Source: Ralstonia soli (lineage in GTDB: Bacteria; Pseudomonadota; Gammaproteobacteria; Burkholderiales; Burkholderiaceae). Taken from it: DNA of 64,000 nt. Below, in pieces: positions 1-8,258 of the stretch. The stretch's first letter is position 1, and each line of letters opens with the position of its first letter. The DNA is taken from positions 1 to 64,000 of the forward strand of contig NZ_JAMXHT010000006.1 of the NCBI RefSeq assembly GCF_023955655.1. Direction: 5' to 3'. Both the position numbers and the translations under genes were made by a program. The notes beneath the pieces were generated by a model, which saw only the letters and a list, made by a program, of their open reading frames with translations, made no database searches and was not told the DNA's origin.

Positions 1-127
1 CAGCACCACCCAGCCCAAGAAGGAGAAACGCACCGCCAAACAACCCGCACAAAGCGACACCTAACAGCCTTTGGGGTGGGTCAGTTTTCGATGCAAATCC
101 TGGGTCAGAATTCGGTGCAAATCAACA
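1..127 (+). mobile_element. Right end of an IS21-family insertion sequence
   Basis: Two near-identical 23-base units lie in tandem at 77-99 and 101-123; each begins tgggtcag and ends tgcaaatc. Read from the outer edge, the sequence begins TGTTGATTTGCACCGAA, which fits the TG-starting multi-copy terminal repeats of IS21-family elements. The element therefore probably ends at about 127 and its body lies to the left, outside the window. Directly past this edge begins the middle of a serine recombinase gene, so the element looks inserted into or fused to that gene. No target-site duplication can be judged because the other end is not visible. Confidence 0.7.
2..64 (+). CDS. C-terminal tail of an IS21-type IstB-like ATPase (partial)
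   Basis: An open frame entering from the left edge ends at the TAA at 62-64. It encodes about 20 lysine-rich residues (Pro-Lys-Lys-Glu-Lys-Arg and onward). Position supports the call rather than homology: in IS21-type elements the helper ATPase IstB is the last gene before the terminal repeats, and these repeats begin 13 bases downstream. The tail is too short to recognise on its own. Confidence 0.35.
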   Translation, partial: STTQPKKEKRTAKQPAQSDT

Positions 128-1093
128 TACCTGGGCAAGATCCAGCACAAGGACCAAGTGCATGCAGGCCAGCATCCGGCACTCATCGAACGAGAGGTTT
201 GGGAGGCGGTGCAAACCAAGCTCCTGGAGAACCGACAAGGTCATCGCCAACGGCAAACAAGTGCATCTACCAGTCTGCTTACCGGACGACTGGTCGATCA
301 TCAAGGTCGGAGACTGATTCCTTCGCACAGCCAGAAGAAGACCAAGCGCTATCGGTATTACGTGTCGGAGCCGCTGGTCACCCGGGATCGAAATCACGCG
401 CCTGATGGCTTGCGCCTACCGGCACAGGAACTCGAAACCGTTGTGGTCGATGCGTTGCGCAATTGGCTCGTTGATGCTGATGCCGTACTGCAGGCGCTCG
501 CTGGAATCGGTCCCGAGCAGGTACAAAACGTTCTGGCGCAGAGCCAGCAATTGGCCAAAGACCTTGATGAGGCAGCGAAGCAGTATTCGGCGATTCAAAG
601 ATTGGTGCAGCAAGTCAACGTGGAGCTGCAGTCGGTACAGATCATCGTCCAACCAATGGCCCTGCTCACCCACGACTCAACAGATCACGCATCTGCGCAC
701 CGACCGACCGTAACGCTGACCATGCCCATACAGATACGGCGTTGCGGACTGGCGATGCGACTGCTGGTTACCGGCGCGCAATTGCAGCGTCGGGAGCCCG
801 ATGCCCGCTTGATCGCGTTACAGGCAAAGGCGCAACGCTGGCTGGAGCAACTCACCTCGGGACGAACCAAGAGCATTGCCGACATTGCGGACGCGGAAGG
901 CGTCACTTGCTCTTTCGCGACGCGAGTCATTTACAGGGCCTTCCTGGCGCCAGCAATTGTGCGAGCCATGTTGGATGGCGCCCAACCGCCAAGCCTGACC
1001 TCGGATAAGCTCAAACAATGCGTACCGTTGCCCATCGATTGGGCCACCCAGCACGCGCTGCTGGGGTTCACCCCTCAACCATCGTCACATTAG
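128..1093 (+). pseudogene. Large serine recombinase, 5' truncated
   Basis: The frame opens at the IS21 edge and runs about 320 codons to the stop at 1091-1093. The first residues (YLGKIQHKDQVHAGQHPAL, then IEREVWEAVQ) match the Recombinase domain that follows the resolvase domain in large serine recombinases. A zinc-ribbon-like stretch and a helical, probably coiled-coil, region (residues around 120-190 of the fragment) follow. The catalytic N-terminal resolvase domain with its nucleophilic serine is missing, so the product cannot recombine DNA. Any start codon in front lies within the IS repeats. It meets the next gene tail to tail with a 4-base overlap. Confidence 0.75.
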
Positions 1094-1803
1094 CAGTGCA
1101 GTTGGTTCATGCGAATACGGACGTCGTTCATCTGTTCGCGCCACGGGCTGCTTTGTTGATACGGTAGCGGCATGCGTTGAATGCTGTCGCGCTGTGCTCG
1201 CAGTTGATTGCATTGCGCATTGATCGCGTTGGCTTGGCTTTGCATCACCACCTGCTCAGTTGCGATGTCCCGGTCGCGTTGTGCCATGCGCGCGTCCCAC
1301 TGCCGCGCGAGTTGTTCGTCAGCGCGTCGTGCGGCGGCAGCAGAATCTTCCACCTGTGGTTGCGTCATGTTAGACGGTGCTGCCGATTGCGGCGTCATTT
1401 GACCGACAATGGCATTAACGGTCTGCTGGCAAGGCTCTTCCGTATAGATCGTGTGGCCGCGTACATCACACTTGTAAATTGCGCGTGCCTGAGGAGTCGT
1501 TTTGGACTGCGATTGCACTGCTGCCTGTTGTTGCGGGGCATGTGTCGCGATGGGCGATGGAGCCGACGTCGGTGGTGTTGCTATAGGTGTGGTTCCGGCT
1601 GGCTTTAGCTGTCGCGCGCAGATGTAGACGACTAGGAATACTGCAGCCCAACACATCAGTCGCAACGTCCAGTGCATTCCGCGCTGACCAGGTGTCGGTG
1701 TGTTCGGGCGACCGTACCAGCGGTTGTATTCCTTCTGCCAGTTTGGGTTTTGTATCTTTGGCTCGCGTCGATTTTTGTACCAATCGCGATCTTGGACCCC
1801 CAT
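1090..1803 (-). CDS. Membrane-anchored hypothetical protein with a C-terminal DUF4124-like segment
   Basis: This 237-residue protein has a charged N-terminal cytoplasmic stretch and one membrane span at about residues 46-62. A Pro/Ala/Gln-rich linker follows, then a segment with paired cysteines (IYKCDVRGHTIYTEEPC) that resembles the DUF4124 beta module of periplasmic proteins in beta- and gammaproteobacteria. The remainder is a Gln/Arg-rich helical tail ending in Cys. The ATG is preceded by AGGAG at normal spacing. The gene stands alone on its strand. The function is unknown; the topology suggests a periplasmic domain tethered to the inner membrane. Confidence 0.6.
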   Translation of the reverse strand: MGVQDRDWYKNRREPKIQNPNWQKEYNRWYGRPNTPTPGQRGMHWTLRLMCWAAVFLVVYICARQLKPAGTTPIATPPTSAPSPIATHAPQQQAAVQSQSKTTPQARAIYKCDVRGHTIYTEEPCQQTVNAIVGQMTPQSAAPSNMTQPQVEDSAAAARRADEQLARQWDARMAQRDRDIATEQVVMQSQANAINAQCNQLRAQRDSIQRMPLPYQQSSPWREQMNDVRIRMNQLHC

Positions 1804-2127
1804 ACCCCTCTCCTGTTACGCTGCTTCTAGCAAGCTTGTGTTGTTCTTGTTAACGCTTACCCGTGCAGCGCTGACCTTAACTCTTCGATCGTGAGCCATT
1901 TTCGCCGCGAATGTCCCATGCAATGGGACAATGGGCAATCTTGCCTCATGCGGCTTGAACAGTCGATGCCGAAGCGTGGCACGCGCTGCTGGGGCTTGCC
2001 CGGGCTTGATGGCCTCGATTGGGCGCTCAAACGACCTAACGGTACCGTCGCACTGTCGCGCTGAGAATGTCGACCTCAAACCCCTAAAAACTTAGGCGAA
2101 CGGTACCGCCAAGAACGCGTAAACGAC

Positions 2128-2152
2128 AAAGCCCCGCCAATGGCGGGGCTTT
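2128..2152 (-). terminator. Rho-independent terminator hairpin
   Basis: Perfect 12-base arms (aaagccccgcca and tggcggggcttt) form a GC-rich hairpin flanked by A and T tracts, so it could act in either direction. Read leftward it lies about 40 bases past the tRNA-Ser-like 3' end at 2193-2206. That is where the terminator of a leftward tRNA gene would be expected. Confidence 0.7.
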
Positions 2153-2192
2153 GTTCGAACCAGGCTCCGTTTGACCGGGGCGCTGGACTTGC

Positions 2193-2206
2193 TGGCGGAG
2201 AGGGTG
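2193..2206 (-). other. Candidate attachment-site core: tRNA-Ser 3' end fragment
   Basis: Read on the minus strand these 14 bases are CACCCTCTCCGCCA. This matches the end of a bacterial tRNA-Ser: acceptor stem, discriminator base and CCA. The rest of a tRNA is absent to the right. A terminator lies to the left at 2128-2152 and a P4-type integrase begins 150 bases to the right. Integrases of this family commonly recombine at tRNA 3' ends and leave a short copy of the tRNA tail at one element border. The match is short and could be chance. Confidence 0.35.
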
Positions 2207-2356
2207 TCTGCCATCTCCATATCCAGTGGACACCAAGCGAATCCAAATATTGTCCAATAATTCAATAAGTTGCGTCATCCAAGCATCCAATCTACGCTAG
2301 CAACTTCCAACACCATCCAGCACCCGCTGATGGGCTGAATGATGGGCTAAAAATCG

Positions 2357-3547
2357 ATGCTGACCGACAAACAAGCAAGAGCACTCAAGCCGGACGATAA
2401 GCCGGTCTTCGATGGAAAAGTCACCGGGCTGCTGCTGTCGCCGACCAAGTCCGGCTGCAAATGGACGCTGCGCTTCACCAGCCCAACGACAGGCAAGCGC
2501 CGAGACGCCGGCCTAGGTACATATCCCGAAACATCGATCGCAGAGGCGCGCGAGAAGGCGCTCGCCATGCGTAAGCTCATCGACAACGGTGAGGATCCTA
2601 TTGATCAGCGCAACCGGGACCGGGAAGCCGCCGCCATCGCCGCGGCGGCCCTCACGTTCGAAAAAGCTGCCCGACAAGTCCACGAAGACCTCAAACCAGG
2701 TTGGAGGAATGAGAAGCACGCCGCCCAGTGGATCAGCACGCTCGAGACCTACGTCTTTCCAAAACTGGGGAACCGCAAGCTGGATGCCATCAGCCCTGCC
2801 GATTGCGCCGACGTCCTCCGCCCGATCTGGTTAACGAAGACCGAAACCGCAAGCCGCACGCGACAGCGAATGCATGCCGTCATGCAGTGGGCATGGGCTC
2901 ATGGTCACATCACGGCGAATCCGGTGGGCGTTGTCGACCATATTCTTCCGAAGCAATCTGCCAAACCTGAGCACCAGCCTGCCATGCCATGGCAGCAAGT
3001 GCCGAAGTTCGTCGCTACACATCTTGTAAAACACGAACTAGGCGACAGCACACGTGCCGCCCTACTATTTCTGATCCTGACTGCGACGCGTAGCGGCGAG
3101 GTCCGCGGTGCAACGTGGGATGAGTTTGACCTGCAAGCTCACGTATGGAGCATCCCCGCTGCCCGCATGAAAGCCAACGAACCGCATCGAGTACCACTTT
3201 CAAACAAGGCTCTGGCGCTTATTGCAACCTTGCAGCAGAGTCAGTTGCACGACACCTTAGTGTTTCCGTCGCCACGGGAGAAGGTACTCAGTGACATGGC
3301 ACTCACAGCTCTTCTTCGCCGAGTCGGTGCTGAAAGTGACTCACCCGGCCGAGTGGCAACTGCCCATGGTTTCCGTTCCAGCTTCCGCGATTGGGCAAGC
3401 GAGAATGGTTATGCGCGAGACCTTGCTGAACGCGCACTCGCGCACACCATTGCAAACAAGGTAGAGGCTGCCTACCACCGAACGGATCTGCTTGAACAAC
3501 GACGGCCACTGATGGAAGCTTGGGCTGACCACGTGTATTTAGGCTGA
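2357..3547 (+). CDS. P4-type tyrosine recombinase/integrase
   Basis: This 396-residue site-specific recombinase catalyses integration and excision of a genomic island. Residues 1-90 form the DUF4102 arm-binding domain (VTGLLLSPTKSG, then LGTYPETSIAEAREKA). Residues about 98-190 form the core-binding SAM-like domain. The catalytic domain carries R245 (TATRSGEVRG), K272, the box H337-x-x-R340 (HGFRSSFRDW), H363 and nucleophile Y373 (AYHRTD), so all active-site residues are present. It starts at an ATG soon after a tRNA-Ser-like sequence. It reads toward the catabolic modules, suggesting it belongs to the element carrying them. Length is usual for the P4/CP4-57 group. Confidence 0.93.
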   Translation: MLTDKQARALKPDDKPVFDGKVTGLLLSPTKSGCKWTLRFTSPTTGKRRDAGLGTYPETSIAEAREKALAMRKLIDNGEDPIDQRNRDREAAAIAAAALTFEKAARQVHEDLKPGWRNEKHAAQWISTLETYVFPKLGNRKLDAISPADCADVLRPIWLTKTETASRTRQRMHAVMQWAWAHGHITANPVGVVDHILPKQSAKPEHQPAMPWQQVPKFVATHLVKHELGDSTRAALLFLILTATRSGEVRGATWDEFDLQAHVWSIPAARMKANEPHRVPLSNKALALIATLQQSQLHDTLVFPSPREKVLSDMALTALLRRVGAESDSPGRVATAHGFRSSFRDWASENGYARDLAERALAHTIANKVEAAYHRTDLLEQRRPLMEAWADHVYLG

Positions 3548-3646
3548 CGTCGCAGATCAAGCATCAAGGAAGACCGTTTTCCAAGCCATTTGCCGAGTAA
3601 TAAGCAATGCCAGCCGACTGCTCGCCGAGCAGCCGTGGCTAACCAC

Positions 3647-4636
3647 TCAAATCCGCTGCTCCGCACCGTTACGCAGCGAATAAGTGAGAGCTGCCCCCCC
3701 GAGAATCGCCCCTTGCAAAATCAGGTGACCCGCCTCGCCTAGCCCAAAGCTCGTCAGGAAGTTGAATAGGAACACCACCATGAACGAGGCAACGGCTGGC
3801 CCAGCCACTCCACCGCGACCGTTGCCGAAAGTCACGCCGCCCAGCACTGTGGCTGCGAGCGAATTCAGCGCCAGGTCATTTCCGAGCGTCACACTGCCCA
3901 CGCCGACAAAGCTGAGCAGAAGCAAGGCCCCACACGCGGACGTGATACCAGAGACGACGTGAGCGATAAACAGCACGCGCAGGTGCGGCAGGCCGGAAAG
4001 CTCCGCTGCCTTTGGATTCGCACCGATGGCGTCCATTAGGCGCCCAAACACGCTCAACCTCAGAAACGCAGCAAATGGGATCAGTATCGCCAGCCAGACC
4101 ATGGGCGCAAGCGGAACGCCCGCAAATCGCACACTTCCGAAAACCGTCAGCAGTGCTGGAGCGTCACCAGACGCGCGAAATTGGCTGAGTGCAATGACAG
4201 CACCGGTAAGGATCATCGACATCGCCAGCGTCACGATCACCGCTGACGCCCGTAAGCGCACGATCAGCATTCCGTTGATCGCCCCGACACCAGCACCAAA
4301 GAGCACGCTCAATAGCACTGCGATCGGCGCGGATACGGTCGCCAGCACACCGCTGGTCAGCAAATATGCGACGACAGCGACGACACCGCCCACGGATAGA
4401 TCCAGCGAGCGACAACGGATCGTGAGTGATTGGCCCATCGTTACCACGCCCAGCGGGACGGCCTGGCGCAGAATGAGCAATAACAACATCGGCGCCACCA
4501 GATTGGTGCGAGCCAATGCTGCGCAGCCGAGCAGGAGGGCAGTCCCCGCATAGGCGGGTGGCAAGCCCAAACACCACGATGCGCCACGCTGAATATTGGT
4601 CACCATCCAACCATTGTGCAAAGCAAGTGTTTTCAT
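3647..4636 (-). CDS. Sugar-type (CUT2) ABC importer permease 2
   Basis: This inner-membrane permease belongs to the BPD_transp_2 family (RbsC/XylH type). Eight to ten hydrophobic spans are seen, with the family stretch LSVGGVVAVVA after the third and a C-terminal GGVTFGNGRGGVAGPA loop followed by the usual gating helices. The chosen ATG (MKTLALHNG) lies 2 bases after the stop of the first permease and follows AGGAC; an upstream TTG in frame would overlap that gene. It is the last gene of module A, and its partners are the first permease, the double ATPase and a TorT-like binding protein. The substrate is not known. Since the operon also encodes fatty-acid-type enzymes it need not be a sugar. 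Confidence 0.88.
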   Translation of the reverse strand: MKTLALHNGWMVTNIQRGASWCLGLPPAYAGTALLLGCAALARTNLVAPMLLLLILRQAVPLGVVTMGQSLTIRCRSLDLSVGGVVAVVAYLLTSGVLATVSAPIAVLLSVLFGAGVGAINGMLIVRLRASAVIVTLAMSMILTGAVIALSQFRASGDAPALLTVFGSVRFAGVPLAPMVWLAILIPFAAFLRLSVFGRLMDAIGANPKAAELSGLPHLRVLFIAHVVSGITSACGALLLLSFVGVGSVTLGNDLALNSLAATVLGGVTFGNGRGGVAGPAVASFMVVFLFNFLTSFGLGEAGHLILQGAILGGAALTYSLRNGAEQRI

Positions 4637-4638
4637 CA

Positions 4639-5556
4639 CTAGAGTCCTACGATGCTCCGCCGCTGCATGCAAACCGCCACGAGCAGCAGAACGCCGATCG
4701 CAACGCTGCCAAGGAACGGCGAGATGCCGAAGAGATTCAATCCGTTCGTGAGCAGGCCAAGCGTCAATGCGCCAATCAGCACGCCCATGACGCTGCCGAT
4801 TCCGCCGGTCAGCTGTACCCCACCCAACGCGACGACGGCGACTGATTCGAGAGCGAATTCCGCTCCCAACCCAGGATCACCGGCAGACACCCGCGCGGCG
4901 AGATAGATGCCAGCCGTCGCAGCCATCAGACCACAGAGGATGTAGGCGCCGATCTGCGTCGCTTTGACCTTCACGCCGTTCAGATAGGCGCTCTGTGGGT
5001 TGCTGCCAGCTGCGAACAGATGCAAGCCAAAACGGCTTCGAGAAACAACAAACCACGTCAGACCGATCGAAGCGATACACCAGCCCAGGGACAGAGGCCA
5101 GCCAGCAAGATTGCCGGTCGCGAGCCAAGTCAAGATCGGCGCAACGCTGCCCCCGGGGATCGGAAGGACCACGTAGCACAAGCCTTGCAAGACAGTCGCC
5201 GTACTCAGTGTTGTCACAAACGGGTGCACATTGCCGATCGCCACACCCGCACCATTGACGAGCCCCACCGCCGCGCCGGCAGCCAAAGCAAGCACAATGC
5301 CGATAGCAGGATCTGGCTGCGTTGCGACGATACAGCTCGCGAGGCTCACGACAGAGCCGACCGACAAATCGATGCCAGCAATCAGGGCAACAAACATCTG
5401 CCCAAGCGAGACCATGAGGAGCGCCGCAATCTGCCCACTGAAGTTGACCACGTTCTCAACTCGGTGGAAGTCTGGCGTCGTTACCAGCAAGATCACGCCG
5501 AGTAGAAACGGCAACCCCACCGCATAGCGGGACAGCCCGTTACGAGCCAGTCTCAT
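4639..5556 (-). CDS. Sugar-type (CUT2) ABC importer permease 1
   Basis: RbsC-like permease of about 305 residues with the family motif LIAGIDLSVGSVVSLA near the middle of the first half and a C-terminal region ALGGVQLTGGIGSVMG. The multiple hydrophobic spans are typical of BPD_transp_2 proteins. The ATG at 5554-5556 (MRLARNGLSRYA) follows GGAGG and overlaps the end of the ATPase gene by 17 bases. In-frame upstream codons lie inside that gene and were rejected. Two non-identical permeases imply a heterodimeric channel. Confidence 0.88.
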   Translation of the reverse strand: MRLARNGLSRYAVGLPFLLGVILLVTTPDFHRVENVVNFSGQIAALLMVSLGQMFVALIAGIDLSVGSVVSLASCIVATQPDPAIGIVLALAAGAAVGLVNGAGVAIGNVHPFVTTLSTATVLQGLCYVVLPIPGGSVAPILTWLATGNLAGWPLSLGWCIASIGLTWFVVSRSRFGLHLFAAGSNPQSAYLNGVKVKATQIGAYILCGLMAATAGIYLAARVSAGDPGLGAEFALESVAVVALGGVQLTGGIGSVMGVLIGALTLGLLTNGLNLFGISPFLGSVAIGVLLLVAVCMQRRSIVGL

Positions 5557-7117
5557 CACACCCTCCAGCAAGTTCGTGTTGACCGAGTTCTGCCGGATCC
5601 CGCAGCGCCAATCCAAGCAAACGCTCTTCTGTCGCTGTTTCAGCAGGCACATCTGCGACAAGCGCACCATTGCGGACCACCAGAATACGGTTGCACAAGC
5701 CCATCAGTTCGGGAAGATCTCCGGACACAACTAGCACAGCACCGCCTTGGTCCACAAACTGCTGCAGCAGCTTGTAAATTTCCGCCTTGGCGCCAACATC
5801 CACGCCACGCGTCGGCTGCTCAACCAGCAAAATTCGAACGCCTGATAGCAGCCACCGTCCAAGCATGACTTTCTGTTGGTTTCCGCCCGACAACGATCGA
5901 ACCGGATCGGCAGGTCGACCACGCAGTCTAAGCTTCTCCGCCCATTGCCGAACGAGCGACGGATCCCGATCCGCGCGGTGCCACAACGCCGCGCCGCGCA
6001 TAGTTCCGAGCCAGAGGTTGTCTTGCACAGGAAGATCGAGATAAAGCCCCTCGGACTTGCGATCCTCCGGCATCAATGCCACACCATGAGCGACAGCTAC
6101 TTCAGCACCTAACGACGGATCAAACCGCCGCAGGACGCGGCCGGCATCGGCAACCCGCATATCGCTCTTCAAGGGTGGCTCTACGCCAGCGATAGCGCGC
6201 AAAATCTCTCGCTGCCCATGCCCCTCCAAGCCTGCGAGGCCAACGATCTCACCCTGCCTGAGGGAAAGCGACACCTGCGCGCGCGAGCCTCTTGGCGACA
6301 GCGCTGCAACGTCAAGCAGTGGCGCCGTATCGGCAGGCGCACCTCGGGTTGGAAACAAGGCTGCGATTTCCCGCCCGACCATCAACTGCACCAGGCGCCC
6401 CTCCGACAACGCCGCTGCAGGTTGAGTCGTGACGTGCTGGCCGTCCTTCAATACGGATACGGTGTCGCAGAAGCGAAAAATTTCCTCAAGACGATGGCTG
6501 ATATAGAACACCAGCTTGCCCGTCCTTTTCAGCTCTGCGAGGACAGCCCCAAGCTTATCGATCTCCGCGCGATTCAGTGGCGCGGTTGGTTCATCGAAAA
6601 TGAAGACGCGTGCATCGCCCATCAGCCCCTTTGCAATCTCAAGCATTTGCTGCTCTGCGATGGAGAGATCAGCGCACAGGCGCTGCGGCTGCAGCGTCAT
6701 TCCCGTACGTTCCAGAACATCGATTGCAGCGCGCTCCATGCTGCGACGACTTAGGCAACCGCTCCTTGCGGGCTCACGCCCAAGACTCAGGTTCTCGGCC
6801 ACGGTCAAGTTGGGCAGCACTGTTAGTTCTTGGAATACCGTGGATATGCCCGCACGCTTCGCCTCTGCCGGCGCAGAGAAACAAACGTGCTCGCCATCAA
6901 GACGTAACTCGCCAGCATCCGGCGCATGCACACCGGCCAATAACTTCATCAGCGTGGATTTGCCAGCGCCGTTCTCTCCAGTAATCGCATGAATGGAGCC
7001 AGCGCGACCCGTGAGCGTGACATCTCTTAGCGCCTGAGTACGACCAAACGCCTTTGATACTCCCGTCAAGATGACGCGCTCCGGCTCAAGAGTAGGTTCT
7101 CGAGTGGTGTTCATCAT
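5540..7117 (-). CDS. Sugar-type ABC importer ATP-binding protein, two ABC domains (RbsA-like)
   Basis: A cytoplasmic ATPase of about 525 residues with two fused nucleotide-binding domains. Domain 1 has Walker A GENGAGKSTL, a signature-like LSIAEQQMLEIAKG and Walker B VFIFDEPT. Domain 2 has a degenerate P-loop (GLEGHGQREILRAIAG), signature LSGGNQQKV and Walker B LLVEQPTRGVDV. One intact and one degenerate site is normal for RbsA/MglA/XylG ATPases. The start is ambiguous between two adjacent ATG codons (7117 and 7114), both close to an AGGA. It follows the binding-protein gene by 8 bases and overlaps permease 1. Confidence 0.9.
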   Translation of the reverse strand: MMNTTREPTLEPERVILTGVSKAFGRTQALRDVTLTGRAGSIHAITGENGAGKSTLMKLLAGVHAPDAGELRLDGEHVCFSAPAEAKRAGISTVFQELTVLPNLTVAENLSLGREPARSGCLSRRSMERAAIDVLERTGMTLQPQRLCADLSIAEQQMLEIAKGLMGDARVFIFDEPTAPLNRAEIDKLGAVLAELKRTGKLVFYISHRLEEIFRFCDTVSVLKDGQHVTTQPAAALSEGRLVQLMVGREIAALFPTRGAPADTAPLLDVAALSPRGSRAQVSLSLRQGEIVGLAGLEGHGQREILRAIAGVEPPLKSDMRVADAGRVLRRFDPSLGAEVAVAHGVALMPEDRKSEGLYLDLPVQDNLWLGTMRGAALWHRADRDPSLVRQWAEKLRLRGRPADPVRSLSGGNQQKVMLGRWLLSGVRILLVEQPTRGVDVGAKAEIYKLLQQFVDQGGAVLVVSGDLPELMGLCNRILVVRNGALVADVPAETATEERLLGLALRDPAELGQHELAGGCDETGS

Positions 7118-7125
7118 CCTGAGTC

Positions 7126-8199
7126 TCAACGATGAAACATCTTCATCAGCGTTGCCTCAGGCAGCGTTGTGGGGAACCAGTACGCGTCATTTAGATCCGG
7201 ACGAAAATACTGATCGAGTGTCGCCCCCGTAATCGGCTCCGGCGCGGAGAAATACGATCGATGGACAGACTGCCCCCGCAGCAGTGCGACAGCGGCTCTC
7301 ACTGTTGCCGCACCCAAGCCGGGCGTGAAGATGGGGGCAACGCTCTTGACACCCGAACTCTTCCACACCCGCAGGAAGCCATTGTTAGCTTCACCAGTCA
7401 TCGGAACAAGCGCCTTGCCGGTCTCCTTGAACACATCAATGCAGGCACGCGTCATTTCTGCGCCGGAAAACCAGATACCGTCAACCGGCTGGCCCGACAA
7501 AACGAGGTTTTCGCAGAGCTGCTTGCCTTTCACATAGCTCCAGTCGCCAAACACCTCATTGGTGACTTTCAATCCGCAAGCGTCAACGGCTTTGCGAAAC
7601 CCGTCGTAACGCAATTGCTCTTCATCAACGCCGGCCATACCGCGAAACGCCCAGATGCGACCCTTGCCTTTAAGCTCGCTGCACAGGAACTGCCCGCCCT
7701 GTCGGCCGAAAACCTTGCCCCCACCCATAATTTCCGTCGTCGACTGCGTGCCGTTGCCGTAAGCGCCAAACGTCACGACCGGAATGCCCCGTTTTGCCGC
7801 ATCGGCAATCAAAGGCGCCCCAACCGCTTCGGAGATCGGCCCGATGATCAGCAGGTCAATCTTCTTGGTCAGCAGATCCTGGACATCCGACACCTGCTTG
7901 GCTGGCTTCCAGTTGGCCTCGGTAAACAGGAACTCACCGATCTCCTTATGGAGTGAGGCTTCGTAGCGCATTTCCTGGATCATCTGGACGATCCAACTGT
8001 TGCCGACGCCGGCAAACGACACACCGACACGCCACGGCGGTGCCTTCTTATACGCATCAGGGCGGGTCTCTTGGACCGATGTCGGCGACAGCAGGTTTCC
8101 CGGCAACAGTTGGCTTTCGGCTGCCCACGTACATGTCGCGGCACACACCAGCAGCACGCCCATCAGAGGGCGGGCCAGTTTCTTCAGCACGGCTTTCAT
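7126..8199 (-). CDS. Periplasmic binding protein, TorT-like, for the ABC importer
   Basis: This exported substrate-binding protein is about 357 residues long. It starts at MKAVLKKLARP, six bases after GAGGAG, with a Sec signal peptide ending at ...CTWA-AES. The mature protein has the two-lobed type-1 periplasmic fold pattern (WRVGVSFAGVGNSWI, DLLIIGPISEAVGAPLI, KRGIPVVTFGA, WSYVKGKQLCENL). It resembles TorT, the binding protein that presents a ligand to the TorS sensor kinase. Here no kinase is near and it leads an ABC operon, so an uptake role is more likely. The ligand cannot be told from sequence. Confidence 0.82.
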   Translation of the reverse strand: MKAVLKKLARPLMGVLLVCAATCTWAAESQLLPGNLLSPTSVQETRPDAYKKAPPWRVGVSFAGVGNSWIVQMIQEMRYEASLHKEIGEFLFTEANWKPAKQVSDVQDLLTKKIDLLIIGPISEAVGAPLIADAAKRGIPVVTFGAYGNGTQSTTEIMGGGKVFGRQGGQFLCSELKGKGRIWAFRGMAGVDEEQLRYDGFRKAVDACGLKVTNEVFGDWSYVKGKQLCENLVLSGQPVDGIWFSGAEMTRACIDVFKETGKALVPMTGEANNGFLRVWKSSGVKSVAPIFTPGLGAATVRAAVALLRGQSVHRSYFSAPEPITGATLDQYFRPDLNDAYWFPTTLPEATLMKMFHR

Positions 8200-8258
8200 A
8201 TTCATCTCCTCGTCAGCAATGGTGGTCGTGGCGGGCACCCACCCGCGACGACACGGCG

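Larger units (their letters stand above)
1804..2356. other. Non-coding gap between the membrane protein and the integrase
   Basis: No convincing gene is seen. A 38-codon frame at 1948-2064 on the plus strand has no ribosome site and no recognisable product. The stretch holds one strong terminator hairpin (2128-2152) and a short tRNA-like sequence (2193-2206), both listed separately. The roughly 150 bases before the integrase are A/T-richer than their surroundings, as expected of an integrase promoter and arm-binding region. No repeat motif could be resolved there by eye. Confidence 0.5.

Noticed and set aside
1948-2064. A 38-codon plus-strand frame before the terminator
   Set aside because: No ribosome site, no recognisable product and too short to support.
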